A stretch of 64,000 nt of DNA from Oscillospiraceae bacterium (GTDB lineage: Bacteria > Bacillota > Clostridia > Oscillospirales > Ruminococcaceae), in NCBI GenBank assembly GCA_012520915.1, contig JAAYNJ010000010.1, positions 105,160 to 169,159 of the forward strand. Direction: 5' to 3'. Numbering within the stretch: the stretch's first letter is position 1; the number at the start of each line of letters is the position of its first letter. The notes beneath the pieces were generated by a model. It saw only the letters and a list, made by a program, of their open reading frames with translations. It was not told the origin of the DNA and ran no database searches. Both the position numbers and the translations under genes were made by a program. Positions 6,714 to 15,686 of the stretch are shown here, piece after piece.

Positions 6714-7882
6714 AAGAAGTTATGCTTGCGAAATACGGAGAATTGGCTCTGAAGGGAAAGAATAAGAGCCAGTTTGAAGGATTGCTTCTTAAAAGCATAA
6801 GGAAGAGACTTTTGAAATTCGGAGATTTCGATATAAAAAAAGCACAGTCGACAATATATGTCATACCTGCAAGTGAGGGCTTCGACATCGATGCCGCAAC
6901 ATCTGCGCTTACGAGAGTATTCGGGATATCTTCCGTTAACAGAGCTGCCGTTGTAGAAAAGGATATAAATGCCATATCAAAAGTTTCAGCAGAGTATCTG
7001 CGTGATGAACTTGCGTCTGCGGACACATTTAAGGTTGAGGCGAAAAGATCGGACAAAAGTTTTTACCTTGACTCCATGCAGATCGCCTCACAGATAGGTT
7101 CAGAAATACTGTCAAAATTTAAAAATCTTAAGGTCGATGTTAAGGAGCCTGATGTAAGAGTTGTCATAGAGATAAGGGATTACGGCGCTTACATTCACAG
7201 CGGAAATATAAGGGGGGCAGGCGGTATGCCGCAGGGAAGCGGCGGCAGGGGACTGGTTCTTCTTTCCGGAGGAATAGATTCGCCTGTTGCATTGCATATG
7301 GCTGCAAAGCGGGGGTTGGATGTTGTGGCCGTTCACTTTATGTCGCCTCCTTATACGAGTCCGATGGCGCAGGAAAAAATTCGCAAAATTTCAGAAAAAC
7401 TGTGCGACTGGGTTGGCAGGCTTCCCGTTCTGTTTGTGAGTTTTACCGAAATTCAAGAAAGAATAGCGAAGTACTGTCCGGACAACCTGTCTACTGTTTT
7501 AATGAGAAGAAGTATGATGAGGATTGCAGAAAAGATTTCCGCAAAGGAAAGATGTGGTGCGATAATCACGGGTGAGAGCTTAGGTCAAGTAGCTTCACAG
7601 ACTCTCGAGGCGCTTATCTGTACCGATGATGCGACATCATTGCCGGTTTTAAGACCGCTCATATGTTTGGATAAATCGGAAACGATTCTAAGGGCGAGAC
7701 AAATAGGAACTTTTGAACCTTCGATATTGCCGTATGAAGATTGTTGCACCGTTTTTACACCCAAAAATCCGAAGACAAAGCCCAATTTGAGGGAAGTAAT
7801 ATTTGCGGAAGAAAAAGGGAACTATTTGGAGATTGAATCTGAAGTGGCGGATAATTATCAGGTAGAAATATTTAGATATTAA
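6710..7882 (+). CDS. thiI: tRNA 4-thiouridine sulfurtransferase
   Basis: ThiI adenylates uridine 8 of tRNA and inserts sulfur. The 390-residue protein has an N-terminal ferredoxin-like region, a THUMP RNA-binding domain (about 60-165) and the PP-loop ATP-binding motif LLSGGIDSPVA (184-194). The family motif DCCTVFTPKNP follows near residue 345. It lacks the C-terminal rhodanese domain of the E. coli enzyme, like most Firmicutes versions, so sulfur must come directly from a desulfurase, which fits the overlapping upstream gene. The overlap with that stop codon (ATGA) points to coupled translation. Confidence 0.94.
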   Translation: MKEVMLAKYGELALKGKNKSQFEGLLLKSIRKRLLKFGDFDIKKAQSTIYVIPASEGFDIDAATSALTRVFGISSVNRAAVVEKDINAISKVSAEYLRDELASADTFKVEAKRSDKSFYLDSMQIASQIGSEILSKFKNLKVDVKEPDVRVVIEIRDYGAYIHSGNIRGAGGMPQGSGGRGLVLLSGGIDSPVALHMAAKRGLDVVAVHFMSPPYTSPMAQEKIRKISEKLCDWVGRLPVLFVSFTEIQERIAKYCPDNLSTVLMRRSMMRIAEKISAKERCGAIITGESLGQVASQTLEALICTDDATSLPVLRPLICLDKSETILRARQIGTFEPSILPYEDCCTVFTPKNPKTKPNLREVIFAEEKGNYLEIESEVADNYQVEIFRY

Positions 7883-7899
7883 AGTCACGGGGAGTATTG

Positions 7900-10800
7900 A
7901 TGAAAGCAGAAATAATATCAGTAGGAGATGAAGTTTTAAGAGGTGATGTTGAAAATGTAGACACATCATATCTTTCAATGCGCCTAATCGATCTTGGATT
8001 CAGTGTAGAACGTCACACTTCGGTCGGAGATAATGAAACCGATATAAAGTTTGCCGTAACCTCTGCTTTGGAAAGGAGCCGGGTTATTGTTATAACCGGC
8101 GGACTCGGGCCGACAATAGACGATATGACAAGAAAATCGGTTGCAAAAGCCGTAGACAGAAAACTCATCTTCAACAAGGATATAGCCGATAATCTCGAAA
8201 AGTGGTTTTCAAACAGAGGATACAAAATAACGGAAAACAACTTCAGACAAGCCATGGTTATTGAGGGTGCCGAATTATTGAGTAATGAGAACGGAACTGC
8301 ACCCGGACTTTATCTTAATTATGAAAAATCTACGATAATCCTTCTTCCCGGACCACCGCGGGAACTGATACCCATGTTCGAAAATGAAGTCGTTCCAAAA
8401 CTGGAACTGCTGACCGACTCGGACAGCTATTTGATAACGATGAATACCTTCGGCATAGGGGAATCGGCACTGGAAGAGGAGCTGAAGGATCTTCTATACG
8501 CAGAGAACCCTTCTGCAGCACTCTATGCGAAAACCGGGGAAGTTCAGATTAGGATCACTGCCAGGGAAAGCGATGCTCAGAATGCGATGATTAAGGCTAA
8601 TGAACTGGAGTCAAAAATAAAACACAGATTGGGAAGCTTTTTATACAGCGAGGGCAAAAAAAGTCTTCCGGATGTTGTAGTTGACTTACTGAGAATGAGC
8701 GGTGCTAAAGTCGCGGTTGCAGAGAGTTGCACCGGAGGTATGGTATCTCAAATGCTCACGGATATACCCGGTTCTTCGGAAGTGTTTGATTACGGAATCG
8801 TATCATATGGTGATTGGATTAAAGAAAAGAAACTCTTTGTCAACAAAAAATCGATAAAAAAGTATTCCTCTGTCAGCGGTAAAGTAGCCGAAGAGATGGC
8901 AAAAGGAGTTATGAAAGAGGGAAAAGCCGACTACGGGATTGCCGTAACCGGGATTGCAGGGCCCGGAAGGGGAGATTACGACTCTGATGAGGTGGGACTT
9001 GTATACATTGCAGTAGCGGATAAAAACGGTACCTATGTAAAGGAGTTCCATTTCGGCGATAGGGGCAGAGAGTTTATTAGAATAATTTCGGCGAAAAATG
9101 CATTTGACATGTTGAGAAGGCTCATTCTCGGTCTGGAAATTATTGGCATCAACACCGAAAGCTCGAAGAATATAAAAAGCAATAAAAAGATAGACAGGGA
9201 GATAAAGTCAAACAAAAAGTCATTATTTGTTCTTCTTGTGCTGACTTTAGTTCTGGCTTCTTTTTCAACGGCATATTTTTATAAAAGAAATAATTTTGAT
9301 TTTACCGACGATACCGATATGAAAATAAAGACCTTGTCAGATCGGTCCGGCAGCTCTTTGTCCGATAACCCTTCGCTTAGAGACTTGCTGGCAATGAACC
9401 CTGATACCGTGGGATGGCTCGAACTGCCGAAAATTTTTGGTCATGCTGTCGTAAGGTGGAACGGCGAGAATAAGCAGAATCTTATGTTGGATGAAAGGAT
9501 AGACCTATCGGATGAGTGTTACAACATAGTTATTTATGAAGAAGTCCTTGATACGGAACAAAGCGATTTTTCTCGCTATCTTGAACTTGAGTTTTTAAAT
9601 AATAATAAAACATTGTCGTTCGAAAGCATTTTATTTAAAAAAAGAGAGTATGTTGTCGTTTCTGTATATGAATCCTCAAAAAACAAGTATCATGGCGAAT
9701 ACCCCGAACTGTTTGATAAAACGGAATTTGAAGACACGACTGAATTAAGGGATTTTATTATCGATCTGAAACTCAGGTCGCGTTTTGAAACGAATGTCGA
9801 CATTGTGACCGGAGACAGGTTTTTAACTTTGATTTCACAAGGAGAAAATGAAGATAATGATAGGACGGTCATCATCCTCCGTGAATTGAGAAGAAATGAA
9901 ATTGCATCTTTTGATGATGCAATTGTAAGTGATGGAATTTCAAATACAGGTGCATGGTATGATGAAAATAAAAAACTTAAATCAGAGGTTGAAGCTGAAA
10001 TTAAAGCATGGAATGATTGGCTAACCGACAACAACAGCAGACTCTTCAACCTTGATTTAGACGGCTTAAACGATATTGTCAGAGAGTTGACCGGCGGTGA
10101 AAAGCCGGCTATTGGTGAGACGGGATCGGAGGAAAACTTAATTGACGGAAGCGCTCAGACGGTTCCCGGGACTGAAAAACCGACATCTAATTCTACAACT
10201 ACTTCTCCGCCTGAAACCGGAGGGACATCACCTCCCTCCACCCCCAATCTCCCGGATACACCTCCAACGGCGGGCGAAGAAATTACCGTGACAAGTTATA
10301 GCACAGGTAGGAAAATATCCGGTACGCCGACGGATATTGTGAGTATGATTGTTGAAGCTGAAGTGGGTCCGTCTTTCAATCCGGAAGCGATTAAAGCTCA
10401 GGCGGTAGCGGTAATCACATATCTCAAATATTCCTACAGAACCGATTCCGCTCCGAAAATGCCCCTTCTTTCGGCATCTCCAACAGTAAAAAATCTTGTA
10501 TCCGAGGTAATAGATACGGCTATGTACTATAACGGTTCTGTAATATTCTCCCCATATTGCTCATCAATGGCGGGCAGAAGCAATGGAAGCGGAGAGGTTT
10601 GGTCACAAAGTCTACCCTATCTTGTATCGGTTGAGAGCGTTCATGACAGCAAACTAAGCAATTACAATGTGAAATATACCTATTCAAAAGAAGAAATGAA
10701 GAAAACATTGGAAGATTATTATGAAATTCAGCTTTCGGATACCCCGGAAAATTGGATAGGGATTTTAGATTACACGTCGGGAGGATACGTAGGAAACATG

Positions 10801-11052
10801 TCGATAGACGGTCAATATCAAACGACCGGTTCCAGATTCAGATCCAACTGCATGCATATAAGGTCAGCGGCATTTACCTGTGAATATAACGCGGAAACGG
10901 GCATGTTCACAATTATCACCAGCGGTTACGGACACGGTGTAGGCATGAGCCAGTACGGCGCAAATTTTTATGCCAAATATGACGGTTGGGATTATAAGAC
11001 AATACTCAGACACTATTATCGGGGAGTTGAGTTTAAAGAATCCGGTTGGTAG
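7900..11052 (+). CDS. CinA / degenerate class B sortase / SpoIID-LytB fusion protein
   Basis: One unbroken frame of 1050 residues carries three units. Residues 1-415 are a complete CinA: MoCF-like domain with GGLGPTIDDMT (67-77) and PncC nicotinamide-nucleotide deamidase domain with AESCTGG (274-280) and TGIAGPGRGD (350-359). A single membrane segment follows (about 442-461). Residues about 495-665 resemble a class B sortase, but the catalytic histidine site (YGHN in the family) reads YEEV (546-549) and the TLSTC cysteine site reads TLISQ (643-647); the Arg (655) is kept. After a Pro/Thr-rich linker (735-795) comes a SpoIID/LytB domain (800-1045) with EVGPSFNPEAIKAQAV and GYGHGVGMSQYGA. No Met lies between residues 404 and 474, so an internal start for the second half is unlikely. 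The order fits CinA inside and the rest outside. The ATG at 7900 follows GGGGAG. Confidence 0.88.
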   Translation: MKAEIISVGDEVLRGDVENVDTSYLSMRLIDLGFSVERHTSVGDNETDIKFAVTSALERSRVIVITGGLGPTIDDMTRKSVAKAVDRKLIFNKDIADNLEKWFSNRGYKITENNFRQAMVIEGAELLSNENGTAPGLYLNYEKSTIILLPGPPRELIPMFENEVVPKLELLTDSDSYLITMNTFGIGESALEEELKDLLYAENPSAALYAKTGEVQIRITARESDAQNAMIKANELESKIKHRLGSFLYSEGKKSLPDVVVDLLRMSGAKVAVAESCTGGMVSQMLTDIPGSSEVFDYGIVSYGDWIKEKKLFVNKKSIKKYSSVSGKVAEEMAKGVMKEGKADYGIAVTGIAGPGRGDYDSDEVGLVYIAVADKNGTYVKEFHFGDRGREFIRIISAKNAFDMLRRLILGLEIIGINTESSKNIKSNKKIDREIKSNKKSLFVLLVLTLVLASFSTAYFYKRNNFDFTDDTDMKIKTLSDRSGSSLSDNPSLRDLLAMNPDTVGWLELPKIFGHAVVRWNGENKQNLMLDERIDLSDECYNIVIYEEVLDTEQSDFSRYLELEFLNNNKTLSFESILFKKREYVVVSVYESSKNKYHGEYPELFDKTEFEDTTELRDFIIDLKLRSRFETNVDIVTGDRFLTLISQGENEDNDRTVIILRELRRNEIASFDDAIVSDGISNTGAWYDENKKLKSEVEAEIKAWNDWLTDNNSRLFNLDLDGLNDIVRELTGGEKPAIGETGSEENLIDGSAQTVPGTEKPTSNSTTTSPPETGGTSPPSTPNLPDTPPTAGEEITVTSYSTGRKISGTPTDIVSMIVEAEVGPSFNPEAIKAQAVAVITYLKYSYRTDSAPKMPLLSASPTVKNLVSEVIDTAMYYNGSVIFSPYCSSMAGRSNGSGEVWSQSLPYLVSVESVHDSKLSNYNVKYTYSKEEMKKTLEDYYEIQLSDTPENWIGILDYTSGGYVGNMSIDGQYQTTGSRFRSNCMHIRSAAFTCEYNAETGMFTIITSGYGHGVGMSQYGANFYAKYDGWDYKTILRHYYRGVEFKESGW

Positions 11053-11091
11053 AGTAGTGGATAATTTCAAAATCGAAAATATCACTCGCTT

Positions 11092-11116
11092 ACTGATTTT
11101 CTTTATGAAAATCAGT
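11092..11116. repeat. Perfect 10-bp inverted repeat (hairpin)
   Basis: ACTGATTTTC and GAAAATCAGT flank a 5-base loop just past the end of the fusion gene. It has no T-run and is AT-rich. It may act as an mRNA 3' stabiliser or part of a two-stage stop before the terminator at 11164. Confidence 0.5.
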
Positions 11117-11163
11117 AAAGACAATAGAAGATTGGTCCTTGAGGAATTGAAACTTATATATAA

Positions 11164-11195
11164 AAAATGACCTTCTCTTGAGAAAAGGTCATTTT
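11164..11195. terminator. Bidirectional terminator between the cinA-fusion gene and argS
   Basis: An 11-bp stem AAAATGACCTT / AAGGTCATTTT with T-rich flanks on both strands lies between convergent genes. Confidence 0.85.
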
Positions 11196-11226
11196 ATTTT
11201 TTCGTGTCCTATTCCAAAACGAATAA

Positions 11227-12921
11227 CTACATCGACTCCGGTGCTGAAATCTTCAATAAATCAAGACAATTTCTTAAAACTTGTCTGGTGGCAAGACAAA
11301 CCGCCAATCTGGGATACATGATCTCTTCGGGTTCTCCCTTGACACGACAATTTGTGTAGAATCTGTGAAAAAGAGTAGAGAGTTCTATTACATATTTTGT
11401 CAGCCCGGATGGTGACTGGCCGCTTGCGGCTGTAACGATTTCCATAGGAAGCCGCGACATATATTTTATGAGTTCTTTTTCAGTAGGGTCGTCCAAGACC
11501 GATAAATCGTGTTGAAGGACAATATTTTTAAGTTCGTCTTCGCCGAGTGAAAATGATTTCAATATACTGCATATCCTGGCGTGAGCATACTGTACATAAT
11601 AGACGGGGTTGTCACTGTTCTGTTTTGCAGCCAAATCCAGATCGAACTCAAATTGACTTCTCGGGTCTCGCAAATTGAAGAAAAACCTTGCGGCATCAAC
11701 AGGTATCTCTTCGAGCAGTGTCGCCAAAGTAATCGCCTTTCCGGTTCTTTTGCTCATTCGAACCGGCTCGCCGTCTCTCACAAGCCTAACCAATTGAGTT
11801 AAGAGAATCTGGAGTCGATCTCCGCCTACTCCGATAGCATCCATTGCGCCTTTGAGTCTTGAAACATGTCCGTGATGATCCGCTCCCCAGACATTTATTA
11901 CGACATCGAACCCCCTCACTACGAATTTGTTGTAGTGGTATGCAATATCAACGGCAAAGTATGTCGGTATATTGTTCGCCCTGATGACAACTTCATCCTT
12001 TTCGCATCCGAAATCGGTCGCTCTATACCATGTAGCTCCATCCTTCTCATAAAGACAGCCGTTCTCATTCAATATATTCATGACCTTTTCGAGCGTGCCG
12101 TCCTGATATAATGAGCTTTCTAAAAACCAACGATCATATATGATTCGATATTTTTCAAGATCTGATTTTAAATTCGAAATATTTTTAGCTAATGCAAACT
12201 CAACCAAAGCCTCTTTTCTGGTTTCGGGAGGGAAGTTTATGTAAGAGTCGCCGTGAATTTCGGCAAACTCGGCTGCCCTTTCGATTATGTCATCTCCCTT
12301 ATATCCGTCCTCTGGAAAGACGACATCATCACAAAACAACTGCAGATACCTTGCATCAAGAGATTCGGAAAACTTTATTATCTGATTTCCGGAATCGTTG
12401 ACATAAAACTCTCTGGATACTTCATAGCCTGCCGCGTCTAAAACGCTTGCAAGACAATCTCCGACAGCGCCTCCATGAGCGTTTCCAAGGTGCATCGGTC
12501 CTGTGGGGTTGGCGGAAACAAATTCGACCATGTATTTCTTGCCTTTTCCAAAATCGGATCTTCCGTATTCAGCGCCGTTGTTGAGAATCCCCGAAAGAAC
12601 GGAAGTGAAAAACTTTTGATTGAGAAAAAAGTTTAAAAATCCCGGCCCTGCGCTTTCAATTTTGCAAAAATAACTTTCGCTCAAATTGACTTCTTTCGCT
12701 ATTATGTCGGCAATAACTTTTGGAGATTTCGAAAAAACTCTGGCAGTTACAAGGGCAACATTAACAGCTAAATCCCCATTTGCGCTGTCTTTCGGTATTT
12801 CCACAGCAAATTCGGGAAGTTCGGAATTCCTTTTCAAAAGACCTTTCGCTTCTGCGGATTCAATCGCTTTTGAGATTATTGTCCTGATCTCATTTTCCAA
12901 TTCTATTGAGGGATTGAACAT
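11227..12921 (-). CDS. argS: Arginyl-tRNA synthetase
   Basis: ArgS charges tRNA-Arg. The 564-residue class I synthetase has the HIGH-type motif in NPTGPMHLGNAHGG (about 114-127) and a KMSKS-type loop VRMSKRTG (about 370). The C-terminal DALR anticodon-binding domain is present, with typical tRNA-facing residues up to the end. The start ATG follows TAAGGAGTAAATA. It is the last gene of the minus-strand ddl-murI-DUF1934-argS unit. Pairing with a DUF1934 gene is the same as ywiB-argS in B. subtilis. Confidence 0.96.
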   Translation of the reverse strand: MFNPSIELENEIRTIISKAIESAEAKGLLKRNSELPEFAVEIPKDSANGDLAVNVALVTARVFSKSPKVIADIIAKEVNLSESYFCKIESAGPGFLNFFLNQKFFTSVLSGILNNGAEYGRSDFGKGKKYMVEFVSANPTGPMHLGNAHGGAVGDCLASVLDAAGYEVSREFYVNDSGNQIIKFSESLDARYLQLFCDDVVFPEDGYKGDDIIERAAEFAEIHGDSYINFPPETRKEALVEFALAKNISNLKSDLEKYRIIYDRWFLESSLYQDGTLEKVMNILNENGCLYEKDGATWYRATDFGCEKDEVVIRANNIPTYFAVDIAYHYNKFVVRGFDVVINVWGADHHGHVSRLKGAMDAIGVGGDRLQILLTQLVRLVRDGEPVRMSKRTGKAITLATLLEEIPVDAARFFFNLRDPRSQFEFDLDLAAKQNSDNPVYYVQYAHARICSILKSFSLGEDELKNIVLQHDLSVLDDPTEKELIKYMSRLPMEIVTAASGQSPSGLTKYVIELSTLFHRFYTNCRVKGEPEEIMYPRLAVCLATRQVLRNCLDLLKISAPESM

Positions 12922-12943
12922 TATTTACTCCTTATAGAGTTAT

Positions 12944-13369
12944 TCACATTAAACGAACATTGATGTTGAGCTCGTTAGTAGTAAGATCCATAGAGTTTAT
13001 GTCAAGAGTATAGCGCAACTTTAGCTGTCCGCCGTTGTCATTGAGCTGATTTTCTATTTTGTCAGCTCTTATGCCTAATCTGATATCACCGAAATCGGTA
13101 GTATAGTATGACATGTGGCGGATTCCTTTTTCTATAACCATATGTGTATTGCTTACACCGGTTCGATTTACCGTGACCATCCTGTCGGAATCGATAACAA
13201 GGCTCGTCACATCTCCTTCAAATCCTGTAGCAGCGGATTCTTCATATGTAATATAGTAAACATTGTCTTTTTTATAGAAGCTTCCGAATGTGGAAAGGGA
13301 CACTCTATCTTCTTCATCCTCACCGACTTGTGTCCCGTCAATTGTGATGAGAAATTTTTTATCTTCCAT
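12944..13369 (-). CDS. DUF1934 beta-barrel protein (YwiB-like)
   Basis: This 141-residue cytosolic protein matches the DUF1934/YwiB family, a calycin-like beta-barrel of unknown function. The family pattern is visible: an early TFGSFYKKDNVYYITYEES segment, a central VTVNRTG strand and a C-terminal run LKLRYTLDINS. The ATG at 13369 is preferred over a TTG at 13375, since AGGT precedes it. It lies 22 bases upstream of argS, and this linkage is conserved in Firmicutes, suggesting a housekeeping role. The molecular function is unknown. Confidence 0.82.
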   Translation of the reverse strand: MEDKKFLITIDGTQVGEDEEDRVSLSTFGSFYKKDNVYYITYEESAATGFEGDVTSLVIDSDRMVTVNRTGVSNTHMVIEKGIRHMSYYTTDFGDIRLGIRADKIENQLNDNGGQLKLRYTLDINSMDLTTNELNINVRLM

Positions 13370-13392
13370 TATCAAGACCTAACCTTTGCGGT

Positions 13393-14208
13393 TTACTCGG
13401 CGGAATAGGGGGGGAAACCTTCTATATCCACCTGTTCTGAAATAAAGTTGTTTTCATCTCCTAAAAACATAGATGCAATCGAATGAAATCTCATGGGGAG
13501 GTCTGAAGTATATACTCTCAAGCTGCCATTCCCGAAACATCCGCCAACGATATGGTTTGCAATTGATTTTGCAGCTTCGGCACCGGAATCTATGAGATTT
13601 ACATTGGGACCCATCACATAGCCGATAATATCCGATATGAGCGGATAGTGGGTACATCCAAGTATTAATGTGTCAATGCCCGAGCTTTTGAGTTGCCGGA
13701 GATAGTCTTCGGCAATTGAGGTTGTGGCGATGTTTCCCCGACGAATATATCCGTTTTCTATAAGGGGCACGAAAAGCGGTGTTGCCACCTGAAAAACTTC
13801 ATAATCTCCGAGATATTGCAGTTCTCTCTTAAATGAGCCGCTCGCCAGTGTCGCCTCTGTAGAGATCACACCTATTTTACCGTTTTGAGTTGTCGAGGTT
13901 GCCGCCTTTGCGGCCGGACGAATAACATCAAAGTACGGAACGGGTAAAGATGCAGTATATGCAGGCTCTAAAACCGACCCTGCCGTTGCACAGGCAGCAA
14001 GCACGAGGTCCACATTTTTTTCCAACAGAAACGAAATATCCTGTTTTGCATACTTCATAATAGTACTGCTGCTTCTGCTTCCGTATGGCACTCGAGCAGT
14101 GTCGCCGAAATAAATCAAATCCGCACCGGGCAAAAGTTCAATAAGATTTTTTACGGAGGTCAGCCCGCCGAGACCTGAGTCAAAAACGCCTATCTTAACA
14201 TTTCTCAT
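13393..14208 (-). CDS. murI: Glutamate racemase
   Basis: MurI converts L- to D-glutamate for peptidoglycan. The 271-residue protein has FDSGLGGL (9-16), GDTARVPYG (35-43) and two catalytic cysteines, in AACATAG (C73) and GCTHYPL (C185). Around the first cysteine the usual CNTA reads CATA, so the Asn that normally contacts the substrate is Ala. This variant is unusual but the rest is intact. The start overlaps the ddl stop by 4 bases, placing two cell-wall precursor enzymes in one unit. Confidence 0.93.
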   Translation of the reverse strand: MRNVKIGVFDSGLGGLTSVKNLIELLPGADLIYFGDTARVPYGSRSSSTIMKYAKQDISFLLEKNVDLVLAACATAGSVLEPAYTASLPVPYFDVIRPAAKAATSTTQNGKIGVISTEATLASGSFKRELQYLGDYEVFQVATPLFVPLIENGYIRRGNIATTSIAEDYLRQLKSSGIDTLILGCTHYPLISDIIGYVMGPNVNLIDSGAEAAKSIANHIVGGCFGNGSLRVYTSDLPMRFHSIASMFLGDENNFISEQVDIEGFPPYSAE

Positions 14209-15287
14209 AAATTCCGTTCCCTATCTCGGGCAATCGCCAGATCGATTAGTTGCGATAAGAGTTCACTGTATTTTATCCCGGAAGCCTCCATCATCCTGGG
14301 ATACATACTTATCGATGTAAATCCGGGGATTGTATTCACTTCATTGAAGTGGAGGGTGTCTGTGGACACTTCATACAGAAAATCAACTCTGGCCATACCG
14401 TGACAACCCAGCATTGAAAAAATTTTTTTTGCATTCTCCTGCACACGACATGAGAGTTCGTCGGAAATGTTTGCAGGCACTTCGGTTATACTCGGCAGGT
14501 CGTATTTGGATTCGTAATCGTAAAATTCGTTTCGGGGGAAAATTTCACTTACCACGGAAGCGAATGGGGAATGGGTTTCTCCAAAAACAGCACATTCCAA
14601 TTCTTTTCCGACAATTCCTCTCTCAACGACTACTTTGCTGTCATGTGATAATGCAAGCATTAACGCATCAAAAAGAGAATTCCGATTCTTTACTTTGCTG
14701 ATACCTACTGATGAACCTGCGCAGGCGGGCTTGACAAACATGGGGTATCCGATTTTATTTTCAAGCTTTTCATATAAAAGCGCTTTATCGGATAAATCAT
14801 TTGACGTAAGAACGAGCCAGTCCGGTTGATTAATACCCGCATATCCGACAAGGGAATTTGCAACGGATTTATCCATGCAAACAGCGGAAGAAAGGCATCC
14901 GCTGCCGACGAATGGAATACCCGAGAGTTCGAGCAAACCCTGGACGGTACCATCTTCTCCGTTTTTTCCATGAAGGGCGGGAAATACTACATCCAAATTG
15001 ACGAACTCGACATGGTTTGAATTGTCAATAGTTATCAGATTACCCAGCGCCAAATTTGGAGAGATGGAAACACGCAGATTGTCCTTATCGTTAATCCATT
15101 GGCCTGTCTCGATTTTTTCGGTGTCGCCTTTAAACAGCAACCAATGATTCTGTTTTGATATTCCAATGGGAAGTATATTGTAGAGTTCCTTATTCAAATT
15201 ATCGATTATTGACTTTGCGGTCAAACAGGACACTTCATGTTCGCTTGAATTACCGCCGAAAATGACAGCGATTGTGAGTTTGTTCAT
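14205..15287 (-). CDS. ddl: D-alanine--D-alanine ligase
   Basis: Ddl makes the D-Ala-D-Ala dipeptide for the peptidoglycan stem. The 360-residue ATP-grasp enzyme starts MNKLTIAVIFGGNSSEHEVS, with the family's GG-SSEHEVS loop, and contains FVKPACAGSSVGISKV, CHGMARVDFLY and the metal-binding NEVNTIPGFTS near the C terminus. The ATG at 15287 follows CGGAG at 7 bases; an in-frame TTG 21 bases upstream is rejected. It is the first gene of a minus-strand unit with murI. I cannot tell from sequence alone whether D-Ala or D-lactate is preferred, but no vancomycin-type partner genes are near. Confidence 0.93.
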   Translation of the reverse strand: MNKLTIAVIFGGNSSEHEVSCLTAKSIIDNLNKELYNILPIGISKQNHWLLFKGDTEKIETGQWINDKDNLRVSISPNLALGNLITIDNSNHVEFVNLDVVFPALHGKNGEDGTVQGLLELSGIPFVGSGCLSSAVCMDKSVANSLVGYAGINQPDWLVLTSNDLSDKALLYEKLENKIGYPMFVKPACAGSSVGISKVKNRNSLFDALMLALSHDSKVVVERGIVGKELECAVFGETHSPFASVVSEIFPRNEFYDYESKYDLPSITEVPANISDELSCRVQENAKKIFSMLGCHGMARVDFLYEVSTDTLHFNEVNTIPGFTSISMYPRMMEASGIKYSELLSQLIDLAIARDRERNL

Positions 15288-15331
15288 CAAAAATCTCCGA
15301 GATTTCAACTGGCTTTTTTACTTTTCAAAAT

Positions 15332-15360
15332 ATTCTATCACACGGTGTTGAACACGGCAA
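15332..15360 (-). promoter_or_regulatory. Promoter of the ddl operon
   Basis: On the minus strand TTGCCG (15355-15360), 17 bases and TAGAAT (15332-15337) lie 45 bases upstream of the ddl start. Confidence 0.55.
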
Positions 15361-15412
15361 GAAATGAAGCCGAAAATATGGTGCGATTTATTCGATAAAA
15401 AAGATTAAGGAC

Positions 15413-15441
15413 TTGACACTGCATATAATTTGATATATATT
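15413..15441 (+). promoter_or_regulatory. Promoter of rpmG-secE-nusG
   Basis: TTGACA (15413-15418), a 17-base AT-rich spacer and TATATT (15436-15441) give a near-consensus promoter 86 bases before rpmG. Confidence 0.75.
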
Positions 15442-15526
15442 TATCTAACCTCTTGACGCAGGTTTATTTTTTTGTGCAATGATTATTATATTCCAAATGT
15501 GCGGGAGGGAGGCAAGGAGGTGCCGT

Positions 15527-15676
15527 ATGAGAGTAAAAATTACATTAGCGTGTAACGAATGCAAACAACGCAATTATGACACAAAAAAGAATAAAAAGAA
15601 CACACCTGATCGAATAGAACTTAGCAGATACTGCAGATTTTGCAGAAAACACACTGCGCATCGCGAAACAAGATAA
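15527..15676 (+). CDS. rpmG: Ribosomal protein bL33
   Basis: This 49-residue large-subunit protein keeps the zinc-binding cysteines, CNEC (9-12) and CRFC (36-39), so it is the zinc-binding (C+) type. A perfect AAGGAGGTG ribosome site precedes the ATG at 15527; longer in-frame upstream extensions are not supported. The place directly before secE is conserved throughout Firmicutes. Confidence 0.95.
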   Translation: MRVKITLACNECKQRNYDTKKNKKNTPDRIELSRYCRFCRKHTAHRETR

Positions 15677-15686
15677 GGCGGAAGTT

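Noticed and set aside
7900..11052. Sporulation gene cluster suggested by SpoIID and SigH similarity
   Set aside because: The SpoIID domain is part of a fusion and LytB-like domains occur in non-sporulating bacteria; no other sporulation gene is seen.
10970..11170. Frame of 66 codons overlapping the end of the SpoIID domain, and a 21-codon ATG frame at 11105
   Set aside because: The first is a shadow of the fusion gene, the second lies in a hairpin without a ribosome site. No homology recognised.
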